Source of the DNA: Bacteroidota bacterium
GTDB lineage: Bacteria > Bacteroidota > Bacteroidia > B-17B0 > Aurantibacillaceae
Length of the DNA: 64,000 nucleotides
Assembly: GCA_020162035.1 (NCBI GenBank)
Contig: JAIUNM010000006.1
Location: 98,805 to 162,804 of the forward strand
Direction: 5' to 3'
Shown: positions 48,371-58,241 of the stretch, in pieces
Numbering within the stretch: the first letter of the stretch is position 1
Layout of the letters: each line of letters starts with the position of its first letter
Program-made: the position numbers and the translations under genes
Notes under the pieces: model-generated
What the model was told of the DNA's origin: nothing
Database searches by the model: none
The model's input: the letters and a program-made list of their open reading frames with translations, nothing else

Positions 48371-48778
48371 ATGATAAAATATAAACACATTAAATTAACA
48401 GTAATTACAATTTTAATGGTATTTATTTCAAGCTGTAAAAAACAACCTGGCGAAGGAGGATTTGCAACAATTAAAGGAAGGTTGTATGTTAAAAATTATG
48501 ACCCAACTTTTACAGTTTTATTATCTGAACATTATTTGCCTGGCGAATTTGTTTATATTATTTATGGAGATGAAAATGAAGTTGGTGATAATATTCGTAC
48601 CACAAATGACGGCACTTTTTCATTTAATTACTTAAGAAAAGGTAAGTATAAAGTTTATGCAATTGGAAAAGATAACACTAAACCATCATTAAAAGTGCCT
48701 AAGGAAACTTTATTTGAAGTAGAAATAACAGAAAAAAAACAAGTTATTGATTTAAAAGATATAGTTATAATTAATTAA
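48371..48778 (+). CDS. Small lipoprotein with a carboxypeptidase-regulatory-like domain
   Basis: This is a 135-residue lipoprotein with lipobox FISSC (C22). The rest reads as one beta-sandwich: an ATIKGRLYVKNYD start, GDNIRTTNDGTFSFNYLRKG and KYKVYAIGKD, the layout of CarboxypepD_reg/SdrD B-like domains. It is followed after 1 nt by the DUF2490-like gene. Function unknown; a pair with the next protein at the outer membrane is likely. Confidence 0.7.
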   Translation: MIKYKHIKLTVITILMVFISSCKKQPGEGGFATIKGRLYVKNYDPTFTVLLSEHYLPGEFVYIIYGDENEVGDNIRTTNDGTFSFNYLRKGKYKVYAIGKDNTKPSLKVPKETLFEVEITEKKQVIDLKDIVIIN

Positions 48779-48779
48779 T

Positions 48780-49469
48780 TTGAAAAAATTTATTATAATA
48801 TTTTTGTTTTTTAGTGTTTTTAATAATACAGTTAGTTCACAAATAGAAAAGGATGCGGGTTTATGGGCTACATTTACTTTACAAAAAAAAATTACCAAAA
48901 AAATTTCAATTGCAGTTGATCAAGAAACTAGATTAAGAGAAAATTTTCAACGGATAAATTTATTTTATACAAATATTGGGGTTGATTATAAATTAAATAA
49001 ACATATTAAAATAAGCCCTTCGTATAGGTTTATACAAAAAGTGAAAATTGATATGCGTGTAAGTTACAGACATCGTTTAAGTTCAGATTTAACATATAAA
49101 AAGAAATTTAATAAATTTACCATTTCCGAAAGAATTCGATATCAAATAGAAGTTAGAGACTATTTAACAAGTAAAAAAGGTAAATTACCCGAGCAATTTT
49201 TACGATTTAAAACGGATTTCAAATATGCTGTTACAGAAAAAATAACCCCCTATTTATCATGTGAATTACGTTATCAAATTAGATCATGGAGAGATAATGA
49301 CACTAGATATAATGGTGATTTTCACAGAATAAGATATGTTGGTGGTATAGAGTATGAACTTAATTATAGAAACTCAATTAATGTTTATTATCTAGTACAA
49401 AACGAATTTAATATTGCCGGAATAGAAAACAATTTTATTGTGGGTTTAGCATATACGCTAAATTTATAA
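48780..49469 (+). CDS. DUF2490-like outer-membrane beta-barrel protein
   Basis: This is a 229-residue exported protein, start TTG at 48780. The signal peptide KKFIIIFLFFSVFNNTVSSQ begins exactly there and no upstream ATG is in frame. Alternating strands rich in aromatic and charged residues (YRFIQKVKIDMRVSYRHRLS and YKKKFNKFTISERIRYQIE) and a terminal NFIVGLAYTLNL suggest a small beta-barrel. The pattern resembles DUF2490. The role is unknown. Confidence 0.65.
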   Translation: MKKFIIIFLFFSVFNNTVSSQIEKDAGLWATFTLQKKITKKISIAVDQETRLRENFQRINLFYTNIGVDYKLNKHIKISPSYRFIQKVKIDMRVSYRHRLSSDLTYKKKFNKFTISERIRYQIEVRDYLTSKKGKLPEQFLRFKTDFKYAVTEKITPYLSCELRYQIRSWRDNDTRYNGDFHRIRYVGGIEYELNYRNSINVYYLVQNEFNIAGIENNFIVGLAYTLNL

Positions 49470-49482
49470 ATGTAGTTACAAT

Positions 49483-51147
49483 TTAATAATCACTTATTAT
49501 TAATTTTCCTTTTAAATTAATATTTTTTAAATTAATGTTGTAAAAATAAATTCCTGCAGGTATGTTATTTCTATTAATTTTTATATTATTATTGATAATA
49601 TTATAATTTAGTTCCACTTTTTTGCCTGTTAAATCTGAAAACTCAACACTTATAAAATCAAATTCGGAAGTGTTTTTATAAAAAATATTAGTGCTTTCAT
49701 TAAACGGATTAGGATAAATTTTAAAATCTAAATCAGACACTTTATTTGTGTTAAAAGATGTAATAGTAAATGGTAATCTATGTATATAAATGTCTTCAAT
49801 TCCGTTTCTGTTATCTTCCCAAGCATAAATACAGCTACCTGCAAAAGAAGAAATGTTTACAGGTTGTGTTTGTGATGTTGAATGATCGCTAACTGCTATT
49901 CCGTTTAATGCCCATTGTTGTAACCCATTTGAATTTACTTTTTGACTTCTAATATCCCATTGATTACCCGCAATAGAATCTTGCCAAACAACAATAGCGC
50001 CACCAGTACCATCACCCACAATGTTTGAATTTTTTTGATCTAAGAACGAGCTTGACAAAGCAACGCCATTAGATGCCCATACATTATTTCCTAATGTGTC
50101 TATTTTTTGAATATAAATATCACTATTGTTGCTAATTAAAGAGCGATGATCGGTCCAGCAAATTACAATTCCATTAGGTATGTTTTCATTTGTTAAATCA
50201 AGCTCTTCTTGATTTCCAGTTGCATTACAAACTACAATCCCATTTGCGGCCCATTTTATATTTCCTAATGCGTCAAGCCTTTGAGCATATAAATCAAAAT
50301 CTAAAGCATTTCTTTTATCTTGCCAAGCTATTATTACTCCATTATTGCCATCGCCTCTTAGCTTTGGACGTGTTTGTGTATTTATTGCGTTACAAACCAC
50401 AATGCCGTTAGCAGGCCACATTACAATACCTGAAGCATTAATGTGTTGCGCATAAATATCGTAGTTTAATGCTCCGCGCCTATCTTGCCATACTATAAAT
50501 GCTCCACCTAAATTATCTGGTTGTAATCTAGGTCTTATTTGATCTAACGGGGCAGTGCAAATTGCAACACCTCCAGTGGTCCATAAAGGAACTCCGCTAC
50601 TATTTATTCTTTGAGCAAAAATATCTAAAGCTCCATTAATTGAATCTTCCCAAACAACAATTGCACCACCTGCGCCATCACTAATTATTTTTGAACTTTC
50701 TTGATTTAAAGATTTTGTGCAAACTGCAACGCCATTAGTAGCCCATTGTGCAACACCGTTTGAATCTAATTTTTGTATATAAATGTCTGAATTTCCACTT
50801 CTATAATCATCCCATGTTATAATTACGCCACCGTTGCCATCTTCTACAGAAGATATTGAGTTTTGTTTATTTAGTGCTGTACAAACCGCAACACCGTTAG
50901 TTGCCCATTTTGCAATACCGTTAGAATTTACTCTTTGTGCATAAACATCTTCAGCTATTCCGCTTCTTAAATCTTCCCAAATTAAAATTGCACCATTTTT
51001 TTTATCATTGGATATTGAAATGTCTCTTTGAATGTTAGATGCGTTTATGAGCTGAGTATTAATCGTTGTGTTTGAATTCCATTGAGAAAAGCAAATATTG
51101 AAATATAGAAAACAAATTAATGTTTGTATATAAACTTTAGTTTTCAT
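49483..51147 (-). CDS. Eight-repeat beta-propeller-like T9SS protein
   Basis: This is a 554-residue exported protein (signal LICFLYFNICFSQ). The body consists of eight units of about 56 residues, each with a W-[EQDT]-D core followed by charged residues. The units are WEDLRSG, WDDYRSG, WEDSING, WQDRRGA, WQDKRNA, WTDHRSL, WQDSIAG and WEDNRNG, with DIYxQxxxxxGxxxW next in most of them. Eight repeats fit a beta-propeller. The C-terminus is a T9SS type A sorting domain (FKIYPNPFNESTNIFYKN). It follows the CotH-domain gene by 21 nt on the same strand. Confidence 0.82.
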   Translation of the reverse strand: MKTKVYIQTLICFLYFNICFSQWNSNTTINTQLINASNIQRDISISNDKKNGAILIWEDLRSGIAEDVYAQRVNSNGIAKWATNGVAVCTALNKQNSISSVEDGNGGVIITWDDYRSGNSDIYIQKLDSNGVAQWATNGVAVCTKSLNQESSKIISDGAGGAIVVWEDSINGALDIFAQRINSSGVPLWTTGGVAICTAPLDQIRPRLQPDNLGGAFIVWQDRRGALNYDIYAQHINASGIVMWPANGIVVCNAINTQTRPKLRGDGNNGVIIAWQDKRNALDFDLYAQRLDALGNIKWAANGIVVCNATGNQEELDLTNENIPNGIVICWTDHRSLISNNSDIYIQKIDTLGNNVWASNGVALSSSFLDQKNSNIVGDGTGGAIVVWQDSIAGNQWDIRSQKVNSNGLQQWALNGIAVSDHSTSQTQPVNISSFAGSCIYAWEDNRNGIEDIYIHRLPFTITSFNTNKVSDLDFKIYPNPFNESTNIFYKNTSEFDFISVEFSDLTGKKVELNYNIINNNIKINRNNIPAGIYFYNINLKNINLKGKLIISDY

Positions 51148-51168
51148 AAAATAGTTTGATTTTAATGC

Positions 51169-54100
51169 TTAGTTCATTAAAGTAATACTTCCAAGTTTTT
51201 CACGCATAACGCCATCTACACCTTTAAAAAGAAGTTTATAATTATATACTCCTAAATTACATGGCATATTTTTATATGTTCCATCCCATCCATTATCAAT
51301 ATTGTTTGATGCAAACAACAATTTGCCCCATCTATCAAATATTTCCATTTTATAACTTAATATTGAATTAGCATAAACTAAAAATTTATCATTTAAGCCA
51401 TCGCCATTTGGTGTAAATGAGTTTGGAACAAACATTCCCCAGTTATTTGTAACACTTATACAAACCTGGTCTGTAACTTTGCAACCATATTGATTTATTG
51501 CTTCAGCTACATAACAACCATCTCGTTTAGGTTGTATTTGAGTTTGAGGGCATTCTTTACAAACTATGTACTCACCAGCAATCCAAGTTATAGTACCTGT
51601 GCCTTTTGCTGTAATAAATATTTGTTCATCAACATTGTAGGTAGAATCTAATCCTGCATCTACTTTTGGAAGTGGGTTTACAATTAATGTAGTTGTTGCG
51701 CTTGCACTACAATACCCATCTTTAGTAATATTAACAGTATATATTATATTGCTTGATGCACTTGATATGACATTAGGTAATGAGGTGTTATTTAATCCAT
51801 CAGAAGGAATCCATTCATAATTAGTTCCTCCTGATGCTGAAAATTTTGCTTTTTCACCCGCACAAATACTTACACTTGCTGAAATATTTGGGATAATTTG
51901 AGGCGCTACAATAATATTAATACTCGATTGTTCAACACAACTTGTTGTACTATAATTATTTGCTCCAATTACAGTATATACTGTACTAACAGTAGGGTTA
52001 ACAATTATAATTGGCGAATTTAAATTGCTAACTGAATTTGAAGGACTCCATGTATAAGTGTGAGCACCTGTTGCTGTAATTTGAGAAGTAAATGTTTTAC
52101 CCTCACATAACATAGCCGAGCTTGATGTTAATTGTATAGTGGGAGAAGGTACAACTGTAATTGTTACTTGTTTAAAGCTTGTGCAACTGCTTGGGCCAAC
52201 TGTATAAATAGTACTCACCATAGGTGAGGCAACTGGGTTAGAACATGAAGTACAACTTAAACCAATTGGAGGGGTCCAATTGTATTCAAACCCATTTAAT
52301 GCTTCAAGTTGAATACCTTTTCCTGCACATATTGTTGCTGTTTCTGGCACGGTAGTTAATGTTTGGTTAATTGCAAAATGAGCAATTATTGTATCGCTTG
52401 CATTTAATGTTATTGAAACATTAGTTGCAGCTGTGTTAGGCGTAATTGAACTAGAAGTAGCACTCCAATGTGTAAAACAGTAGTTTGGATTTGGAATTGC
52501 TGTTGCAAGGTTTGGTAAAGTTCCTGGATAAGAGCCTGTCCAAGGAAAAGAGGTTAAAGTTAATGAGTTAAATGCCACAAAACCAGCGTTAGCAGGAACT
52601 ACTTTTATTGTTACTTTGTGTGGGCCAGTAACATTATAGCAATTGTCAAATCCTGCCTTAACACTATCACACCTTTGTAAAATAAAATTTTTCAAATCTT
52701 GTACGTTTTGGTTCCATTGCCCCATATTTCCTCCCCAACGTGTAATTTGGCCAGGCATTTCAGGTGTAATTTTTAAAATCATACTATCTAAAACCTGTAT
52801 CATACGCGTGCAACTTAATCCTGAATTTAATAAATCAAAATATCGCATTACATAATATTGTTTAAATGTAGGATTAGTTAATAGTGCATTTAAAATTGGA
52901 ACGTGACCTTGATTACCGGGATTGTTTAATGACTGGGGATCGCATGGGTTTGCATTTGGTGTAGTGTTAGGGATACCTGTGTAATTAATATAATGATGAA
53001 AAGTTGCATCACAATCCCACAAAGTATATCTCCATTGTTTTTTAACTCCATTATAATTTATACCCCTCCACCATGCTGTATTCCAATTAAGCCAATCCAT
53101 TGAAACAACGTACGAATTAAGTATAACATAGTCTGCTAAACTTTTAGTGTCAAACACTGTTGTTACATAATTATAGTTAGCAGGATTTACCATACTGTTT
53201 GAAGTGATGTAGTTTTTTATTGTATTCCAATCTGTTTGTGCCTGAGCTCCACCATATGCTGACCAAGTACCACCCCATGTTTGTAAAAATTGCAATGAAT
53301 CTTTTTTTGTATTATAATAGTATTCAGTAAAATCGTCATCATCAACTTTTTCTCTAACATCATAAACACCCCAATATCTACCATTTACATATAATACAGC
53401 AGGTGCCCATGTACGCTCGTCAAGATGAAGTTTAGCTTTTTGAGAAATGGTATGCACGTAAGAATCACGAATATGAGCGCCTCCAAGACTTGTTGGAGAT
53501 GACGTACCTGTAAATGGATAATTATCGTTTGCCGCAGCTTTTATAATTAAACGTTGAAACTTATTTCGTGTTTTATTATTGAAAAATTTATGTTTTAAAA
53601 CATCGCTATATCCAAATTCATCTCTCGCTATAAAATCAATACCTCTTTGAGCGTAAGCCCAAGAGTCATTCCCATGTTTATTAGTTTGCCCAAACCCTTC
53701 TGTTTTAAATGCGCCCGTTTCATCAAAATACTCTAAACCAGTTTGAGGTACTACTATTGAACCACCCATTAAATTAGTTATATTATCACTAAATATTGAA
53801 AGGACATTTATGGAATGGTTTACATTTATAAAATAAGTATTGCTTTCGATAAAACTGGGCAGTATTAAAGGATTTGTGCTAAAAGAACGAGCTCTAACAA
53901 CACTTGTTGTGGGTATTGCAATAGGCGCTGAATACAAGGTAGAGCCTGTTGTTGGCGTACTTCCGTTTATTGTGTATCGTACTAAAACAGTTGGTCCAAA
54001 GCTTGGTAAACTGATGTTTAGTGCACTTGCATAAAAACCAGCAGGAATGCTTAACGTTGGTGTAGGGGCATAGCCTAAATATGCTGTAGCTGTGTTGTTT

Positions 54101-54618
54101 GATGCGTTGGGTGTTGGGGCTATAAATACGCTCCATGCAGAACCACCGTTAGTTGTGCGCCCTCTAGAGTGTCCAACTTGAGTGCGTTGCATGGTTAAAG
54201 AATCTATAATTGTAAGTGCAGGACTAGAAAAAACAATTTTATCTCCACTGCATTGTTTTAAATTAAAGCTTGTATGTAAATTTGCACCAACGTTAATACC
54301 ACGACCAGAAGCCCAAATTCTTAAAAAACTATTTCCATTAATTGTTACATTTCCAAATGTCCATTTAGTAAGGTTAGTAGCTTTGTCACTTAAGTGGTAC
54401 CCTGTAAGATTTATAGGAGTAGCAGAGGTGTTGTATAATTCTACAAAATCTTCTGTGCTTCCAAAATTATCTGTAAATGAGCTTAAGTTAGATGCAGAAT
54501 ATTCGTTTATTAAAACCTGCGAATAAGTTGATTGTGTTATGAATAGTATAACCAATAAAAGAGTTTTAATTCTATTTCGAATATTAAAAAAACTTTTAAT
54601 AAAAACTTTTAATTTCAT
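51169..54618 (-). CDS. T9SS-secreted protein with lamin-tail, chitobiase-like and CotH kinase-like domains
   Basis: This is a 1149-residue exported protein. A signal peptide ends near residue 33. Residues 34-130 form a lamin-tail domain (VLINEYSASNLSSF and DFVELYNTSATPINLTGY). Residues 185-263 resemble a chitobiase C-terminal domain (VRYTINGSTPTTGSTLYS). Residues 300-620 are CotH-like: RLIIKAAANDNYPF, NGRYWGVYDVREKVDDDDF and YTLWDCDATFHHY, where the Asp pair corresponds to the metal-binding DxD region of CotH protein kinases. Immunoglobulin/PKD-like modules follow, then a CHU_C end (NSFTPNGDGLNDKFLV and EIFDRWGKLLF). It probably acts at the cell surface. Confidence 0.85.
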   Translation of the reverse strand: MKLKVFIKSFFNIRNRIKTLLLVILFITQSTYSQVLINEYSASNLSSFTDNFGSTEDFVELYNTSATPINLTGYHLSDKATNLTKWTFGNVTINGNSFLRIWASGRGINVGANLHTSFNLKQCSGDKIVFSSPALTIIDSLTMQRTQVGHSRGRTTNGGSAWSVFIAPTPNASNNTATAYLGYAPTPTLSIPAGFYASALNISLPSFGPTVLVRYTINGSTPTTGSTLYSAPIAIPTTSVVRARSFSTNPLILPSFIESNTYFINVNHSINVLSIFSDNITNLMGGSIVVPQTGLEYFDETGAFKTEGFGQTNKHGNDSWAYAQRGIDFIARDEFGYSDVLKHKFFNNKTRNKFQRLIIKAAANDNYPFTGTSSPTSLGGAHIRDSYVHTISQKAKLHLDERTWAPAVLYVNGRYWGVYDVREKVDDDDFTEYYYNTKKDSLQFLQTWGGTWSAYGGAQAQTDWNTIKNYITSNSMVNPANYNYVTTVFDTKSLADYVILNSYVVSMDWLNWNTAWWRGINYNGVKKQWRYTLWDCDATFHHYINYTGIPNTTPNANPCDPQSLNNPGNQGHVPILNALLTNPTFKQYYVMRYFDLLNSGLSCTRMIQVLDSMILKITPEMPGQITRWGGNMGQWNQNVQDLKNFILQRCDSVKAGFDNCYNVTGPHKVTIKVVPANAGFVAFNSLTLTSFPWTGSYPGTLPNLATAIPNPNYCFTHWSATSSSITPNTAATNVSITLNASDTIIAHFAINQTLTTVPETATICAGKGIQLEALNGFEYNWTPPIGLSCTSCSNPVASPMVSTIYTVGPSSCTSFKQVTITVVPSPTIQLTSSSAMLCEGKTFTSQITATGAHTYTWSPSNSVSNLNSPIIIVNPTVSTVYTVIGANNYSTTSCVEQSSINIIVAPQIIPNISASVSICAGEKAKFSASGGTNYEWIPSDGLNNTSLPNVISSASSNIIYTVNITKDGYCSASATTTLIVNPLPKVDAGLDSTYNVDEQIFITAKGTGTITWIAGEYIVCKECPQTQIQPKRDGCYVAEAINQYGCKVTDQVCISVTNNWGMFVPNSFTPNGDGLNDKFLVYANSILSYKMEIFDRWGKLLFASNNIDNGWDGTYKNMPCNLGVYNYKLLFKGVDGVMREKLGSITLMN

Positions 54619-54743
54619 TTAATGTAATAATATATAATAAAAATAATAAAAAATTTACTATTAAAATACACTTAAAGCGATTTAATAATAAATATTACAC
54701 GAATTGGTCTAAACCATGTATAAATGACATTAATTTTCAAAAA

Positions 54744-56321
54744 TTAAACCCCCAACACAGCTTGTACTAACCCTAAGTCATCAAAACTATTGGGTTTTAT
54801 GTAGTTTTTAATTTTTAATTTATCCAACTCTTTACCAGTTGAATCGCCCATAGCAACAATTTTTTGCGTAGGTTTAATTTTGTTTTTTTCGATATATGCT
54901 AATAAATTACTTGGGCTGGTAAAAACTAAAATATCCATATCATCATTTACATCTACGCTTTGTTTAACCGTCCAGTAAATGTTTAGGTTAATAACATTAT
55001 CTTGTTTAGGCATTTGCCATTGAAAAGTTTTTAAACTGTCTTTAGCAATTGGAAAAAGAGCTTTTCCGTTTCCAACCTTAGCTGCAAATTGTTTGCCAAT
55101 TAATTTTGTATCTGTGCCTGAACCAATAAAATCTGCTCTGTACCCAAAGGTTCTTAGCTCTGCACTTGTGCTTGCGCCTACACAACCAAATTTTACACCT
55201 TTAACATCTGGCTTTTGTTGCATAAAAAACCGCACACTATGTTTGCTACTAAAAAATATCCAATCAGATTTTGGTAATTCTCTTATTTTAATTTCTTTAA
55301 AATCTATTAAGCTTTTTCCAACAACATCGTAACCTAGCTTTGTTAGCGAGCTATTAAAGTAATTGCCATCATTTAAATTTTTTGTAATGTAAACTTTTTT
55401 CCCTTTAATACTTTTTGCTTTATCTACAATTTCATCAGCAAAACCATCGGTGTTTAAAGTTTCAAAATACAATTGTTTAGGTTGCTTATCCCATGCATCA
55501 GCCACACTTAACCAAACTTTAAACTTTAAACGATCATCATCATCGGGGTCTGCGTCGCAATAAACACCCAACGGTAATTGGCATCCACCATCAAAGCCTC
55601 GTAAAATGTTTCGTTCAATATTAATTTTTACCAATACATCAAAATCACTTATTTTGTCAATTAGCGAAATAGTTGCATCATCATCTTCGCGTGTTTGCCA
55701 GGCTAAAACGCCTTGTGCAGGAGCAGGAACAAAAATTTCTGGGTTTAATTGCTCTACATATAAATCATCTAAATCTAATTCTAACCTTTCAATACCCGCA
55801 GTTGCTAAAACAATTGCATCATATTCGCCTTTTCGTAATTTTTCAATTCGTGTGGTAACATTTCCTCTTAAATCTAATAATTGAACATCTGGTCTAAACG
55901 CTAACAGTTGAGATTTTCTACGTGCAGAAGAGGTGCCAACTTTTGCGTTTTTTTTAAAGTTAAATTTTAAAGAATCATCAACACAATTTTTATTTATTAA
56001 AATGGTATCGCTTGGATCGGCTCGTTTGCTAACGCCCGCAATAATTAAACCATAAGGTTGTTCGGTTGGTAAATCTTTATGAGAGTGAACAGCTAAATCA
56101 ATACTTTTATTTAGTAAAGCTTCTTCTAGTTCTTTTGTAAAAAAACCTTTTCCTTCAAGTTTATCAAAGCTCGTGTTCCATTCTTGTGAACGATCTCCTG
56201 ATGTTGAAATTATTTTTATTTCTACTTCTGCACCACAATCTTCAAGTTTATCTTTGGTGTAATTAGCTTGCCACAGTGCCAAATCGCTTCCCCTTGTTCC
56301 TATTATAATTTTTTTACTCAT
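54744..56321 (-). CDS. hemC: HemC-HemD fusion: porphobilinogen deaminase and uroporphyrinogen-III synthase
   Basis: Two successive haem-pathway enzymes are joined in one 525-residue chain. Residues 1-300 are HemC: IIIGTRGSDLALWQA, catalytic D83 in HSHKDLPT, VGTSSARRKSQLLAFRPD, and dipyrromethane-cofactor C247 in FDGGCQLPLG. Residues 308-525 are HemD-like: GKKVYITKNLND, WIFFSSKHSVRFFMQ, and a second lobe with ILVFTSPSNLLAY and KIVAMGDSTGKEL. No frameshift is needed, so the fusion is genuine. It is the last gene of a unit with asnB (7 nt upstream). Confidence 0.93.
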   Translation of the reverse strand: MSKKIIIGTRGSDLALWQANYTKDKLEDCGAEVEIKIISTSGDRSQEWNTSFDKLEGKGFFTKELEEALLNKSIDLAVHSHKDLPTEQPYGLIIAGVSKRADPSDTILINKNCVDDSLKFNFKKNAKVGTSSARRKSQLLAFRPDVQLLDLRGNVTTRIEKLRKGEYDAIVLATAGIERLELDLDDLYVEQLNPEIFVPAPAQGVLAWQTREDDDATISLIDKISDFDVLVKINIERNILRGFDGGCQLPLGVYCDADPDDDDRLKFKVWLSVADAWDKQPKQLYFETLNTDGFADEIVDKAKSIKGKKVYITKNLNDGNYFNSSLTKLGYDVVGKSLIDFKEIKIRELPKSDWIFFSSKHSVRFFMQQKPDVKGVKFGCVGASTSAELRTFGYRADFIGSGTDTKLIGKQFAAKVGNGKALFPIAKDSLKTFQWQMPKQDNVINLNIYWTVKQSVDVNDDMDILVFTSPSNLLAYIEKNKIKPTQKIVAMGDSTGKELDKLKIKNYIKPNSFDDLGLVQAVLGV

Positions 56322-56328
56322 ACATTTT

Positions 56329-58230
56329 TTATTTCATCCATTTTTTATACCACATTATAAACATTAATATATGCCATAATCTAGTTGCTAACCAAGTTTT
56401 TCCATTTAAAAAATCAGATTTCAAAGATAAAACATAATGTTTATTTAAAAATGGCATTTGGTTTAAATTATCTTCATTAATATAATTATTTAATGTTGTT
56501 TTTAATTGATTTTGTAACCAATTTGCAACAGGAATAGCAAAGCCCATTTTTGGGCGGTCCATTAATTGTTTTGGAATTAATTGATGGGTAATGTCTTTTA
56601 AAATTCTTTTTTTTGTTTTATTATATAGCTTATACTCATCAGGTAATTGGGCGCACCATTCTGCTAATTGATGATCTAAATAAGGTTCTCGCGCTTCTAA
56701 ACTCACGCTCATGCTTGCTCTATCTACCTTATGCAAAATGTCATTAGGTAAGTAACTCACAAAATCAGTTGCAAGCATATAATTTAATGTTGTGTAATTA
56801 GAATTATTTATCAAATGATGATATCCAGAATAATTAATTGTAAATGGAAAATTAACTAATCTATTAACATCGTCAACTGAAAACACTTCTGTTAAACGTT
56901 TCAGTAGAATCTCATCGCTGTGGTTTTGCAATAAATATTTAAGTTTATGAAATCTATCAATAAAATTATAAGTGTTTTTTAAAATAGGAATTTTATTAGG
57001 GTTAACTTTATTCATACTTGCAACAGCGCCTTTTTTAATAAATGCAGGAATTTTTTTAAGTTTTTTCCCTTGGTTATTTACAAATGAATAGCGGTTATAA
57101 CCTGCAAACAATTCATCTCCACCATCGGCACTTAACGCAACAGTTACTGATTTTTTTGCCAATTGACTTACTAATAATGTTGGTATTGCACTACTATCAG
57201 CAAACGGTTCGTCGTAATAATATGGGAGAGATTCTATAAGTGCTAAAGCTTCGTTTTCGGTACAATCATACTCTGTATGGTTAGTTTGAAGGTGTTGTGC
57301 AATTTTTTTTGCGAATGGCGCTTCGTTTAAACCAAAATGAGGCACGCCAATTGTAAACGTGTTTATTTGTTGATTATTGTTTTTTTGTAATAATGCTGTT
57401 AGGCTTGCACTATCGTAACCTCCGCTTAAAAACACACCAACTTTAACATCGGCAACCATACGGTAATTAGCTGCTTTACCTAATTGTTTGGTTGTTTCAG
57501 CTATAGCATCGTTATAATTTATATTTAGTTTAGGTTTGTTGTAAGCATCAATTATTGTCCAGTATTGTTTGGTAATAATTTGTTTTGTGGTTAAGTTATA
57601 TTTTAAATAATTGCCAGGTAAAAGTTTGAAACAACTATTAAATATACATTGGTTGTATGGTACAGAACCATGCACAAAATAATTTGCTAAAGCATCGGTG
57701 TTAATTTCAGGTTTAAAATTTGGAAATTGATGAAAGGATTTTAGTTCTGATGCAAAAACAAAAAACTCATTTGTAACAAAATAATAAAATGGTTTTACGC
57801 CAACTCTATCTCTATAACAGTATATTACATGATTTAGTTCATCGAAAATTACAAAAGCAAACATTCCTATAAATTTATTTACTGCGCTATCTCCCCATTC
57901 TTCAAATGCATGTAAAATCACTTCGGTATCGCTATCGGTTATAAAAGAATGGCGTTTGCTTATTAATTCTTCTTTAATTTCTTTATAATTATAAACTTCT
58001 CCATTAAACGTAATACAATAATTTTTGTATTGCATAGGTTGTGAGGCTTTATCACTTAAATCTATAATAGATAAACGTGTATGACCTAAAGCTATTGTAC
58101 AATTATCTGTATTAAATATTTTTGATGATTTTCCATCTGGCCCTCTGTGTTTAAGAGGTTCTATCATTTTATTAATAGTGATAGATGGAATAGCTTTACT
58201 AAAATCAATATAACCTGCTATACCGCACAT
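56329..58230 (-). CDS. asnB: Asparagine synthase (glutamine-hydrolysing)
   Basis: This enzyme makes asparagine from aspartate using glutamine ammonia and ATP. The 633-residue protein starts MCGIAGYIDF, where Cys2 is the glutaminase nucleophile. RGPDG and LAHTRLSIIDLSD-type motifs follow (here LGHTRLSIIDLSDKASQPM). The synthase domain has the pyrophosphate loop VFLSGGYDSASL and SADGGDELFAGYNRY. Some homologues act in surface-polysaccharide clusters, but no such genes surround it. It lies between a lipoprotein gene (11 nt) and hemCD (7 nt). Confidence 0.92.
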   Translation of the reverse strand: MCGIAGYIDFSKAIPSITINKMIEPLKHRGPDGKSSKIFNTDNCTIALGHTRLSIIDLSDKASQPMQYKNYCITFNGEVYNYKEIKEELISKRHSFITDSDTEVILHAFEEWGDSAVNKFIGMFAFVIFDELNHVIYCYRDRVGVKPFYYFVTNEFFVFASELKSFHQFPNFKPEINTDALANYFVHGSVPYNQCIFNSCFKLLPGNYLKYNLTTKQIITKQYWTIIDAYNKPKLNINYNDAIAETTKQLGKAANYRMVADVKVGVFLSGGYDSASLTALLQKNNNQQINTFTIGVPHFGLNEAPFAKKIAQHLQTNHTEYDCTENEALALIESLPYYYDEPFADSSAIPTLLVSQLAKKSVTVALSADGGDELFAGYNRYSFVNNQGKKLKKIPAFIKKGAVASMNKVNPNKIPILKNTYNFIDRFHKLKYLLQNHSDEILLKRLTEVFSVDDVNRLVNFPFTINYSGYHHLINNSNYTTLNYMLATDFVSYLPNDILHKVDRASMSVSLEAREPYLDHQLAEWCAQLPDEYKLYNKTKKRILKDITHQLIPKQLMDRPKMGFAIPVANWLQNQLKTTLNNYINEDNLNQMPFLNKHYVLSLKSDFLNGKTWLATRLWHILMFIMWYKKWMK

Positions 58231-58241
58231 TAAAAATAAAA

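Noticed and set aside
54182..54526. A 114-codon plus-strand frame
   Set aside because: It is antisense to the lamin-tail part of the CotH-domain gene, with no signal or known motif.
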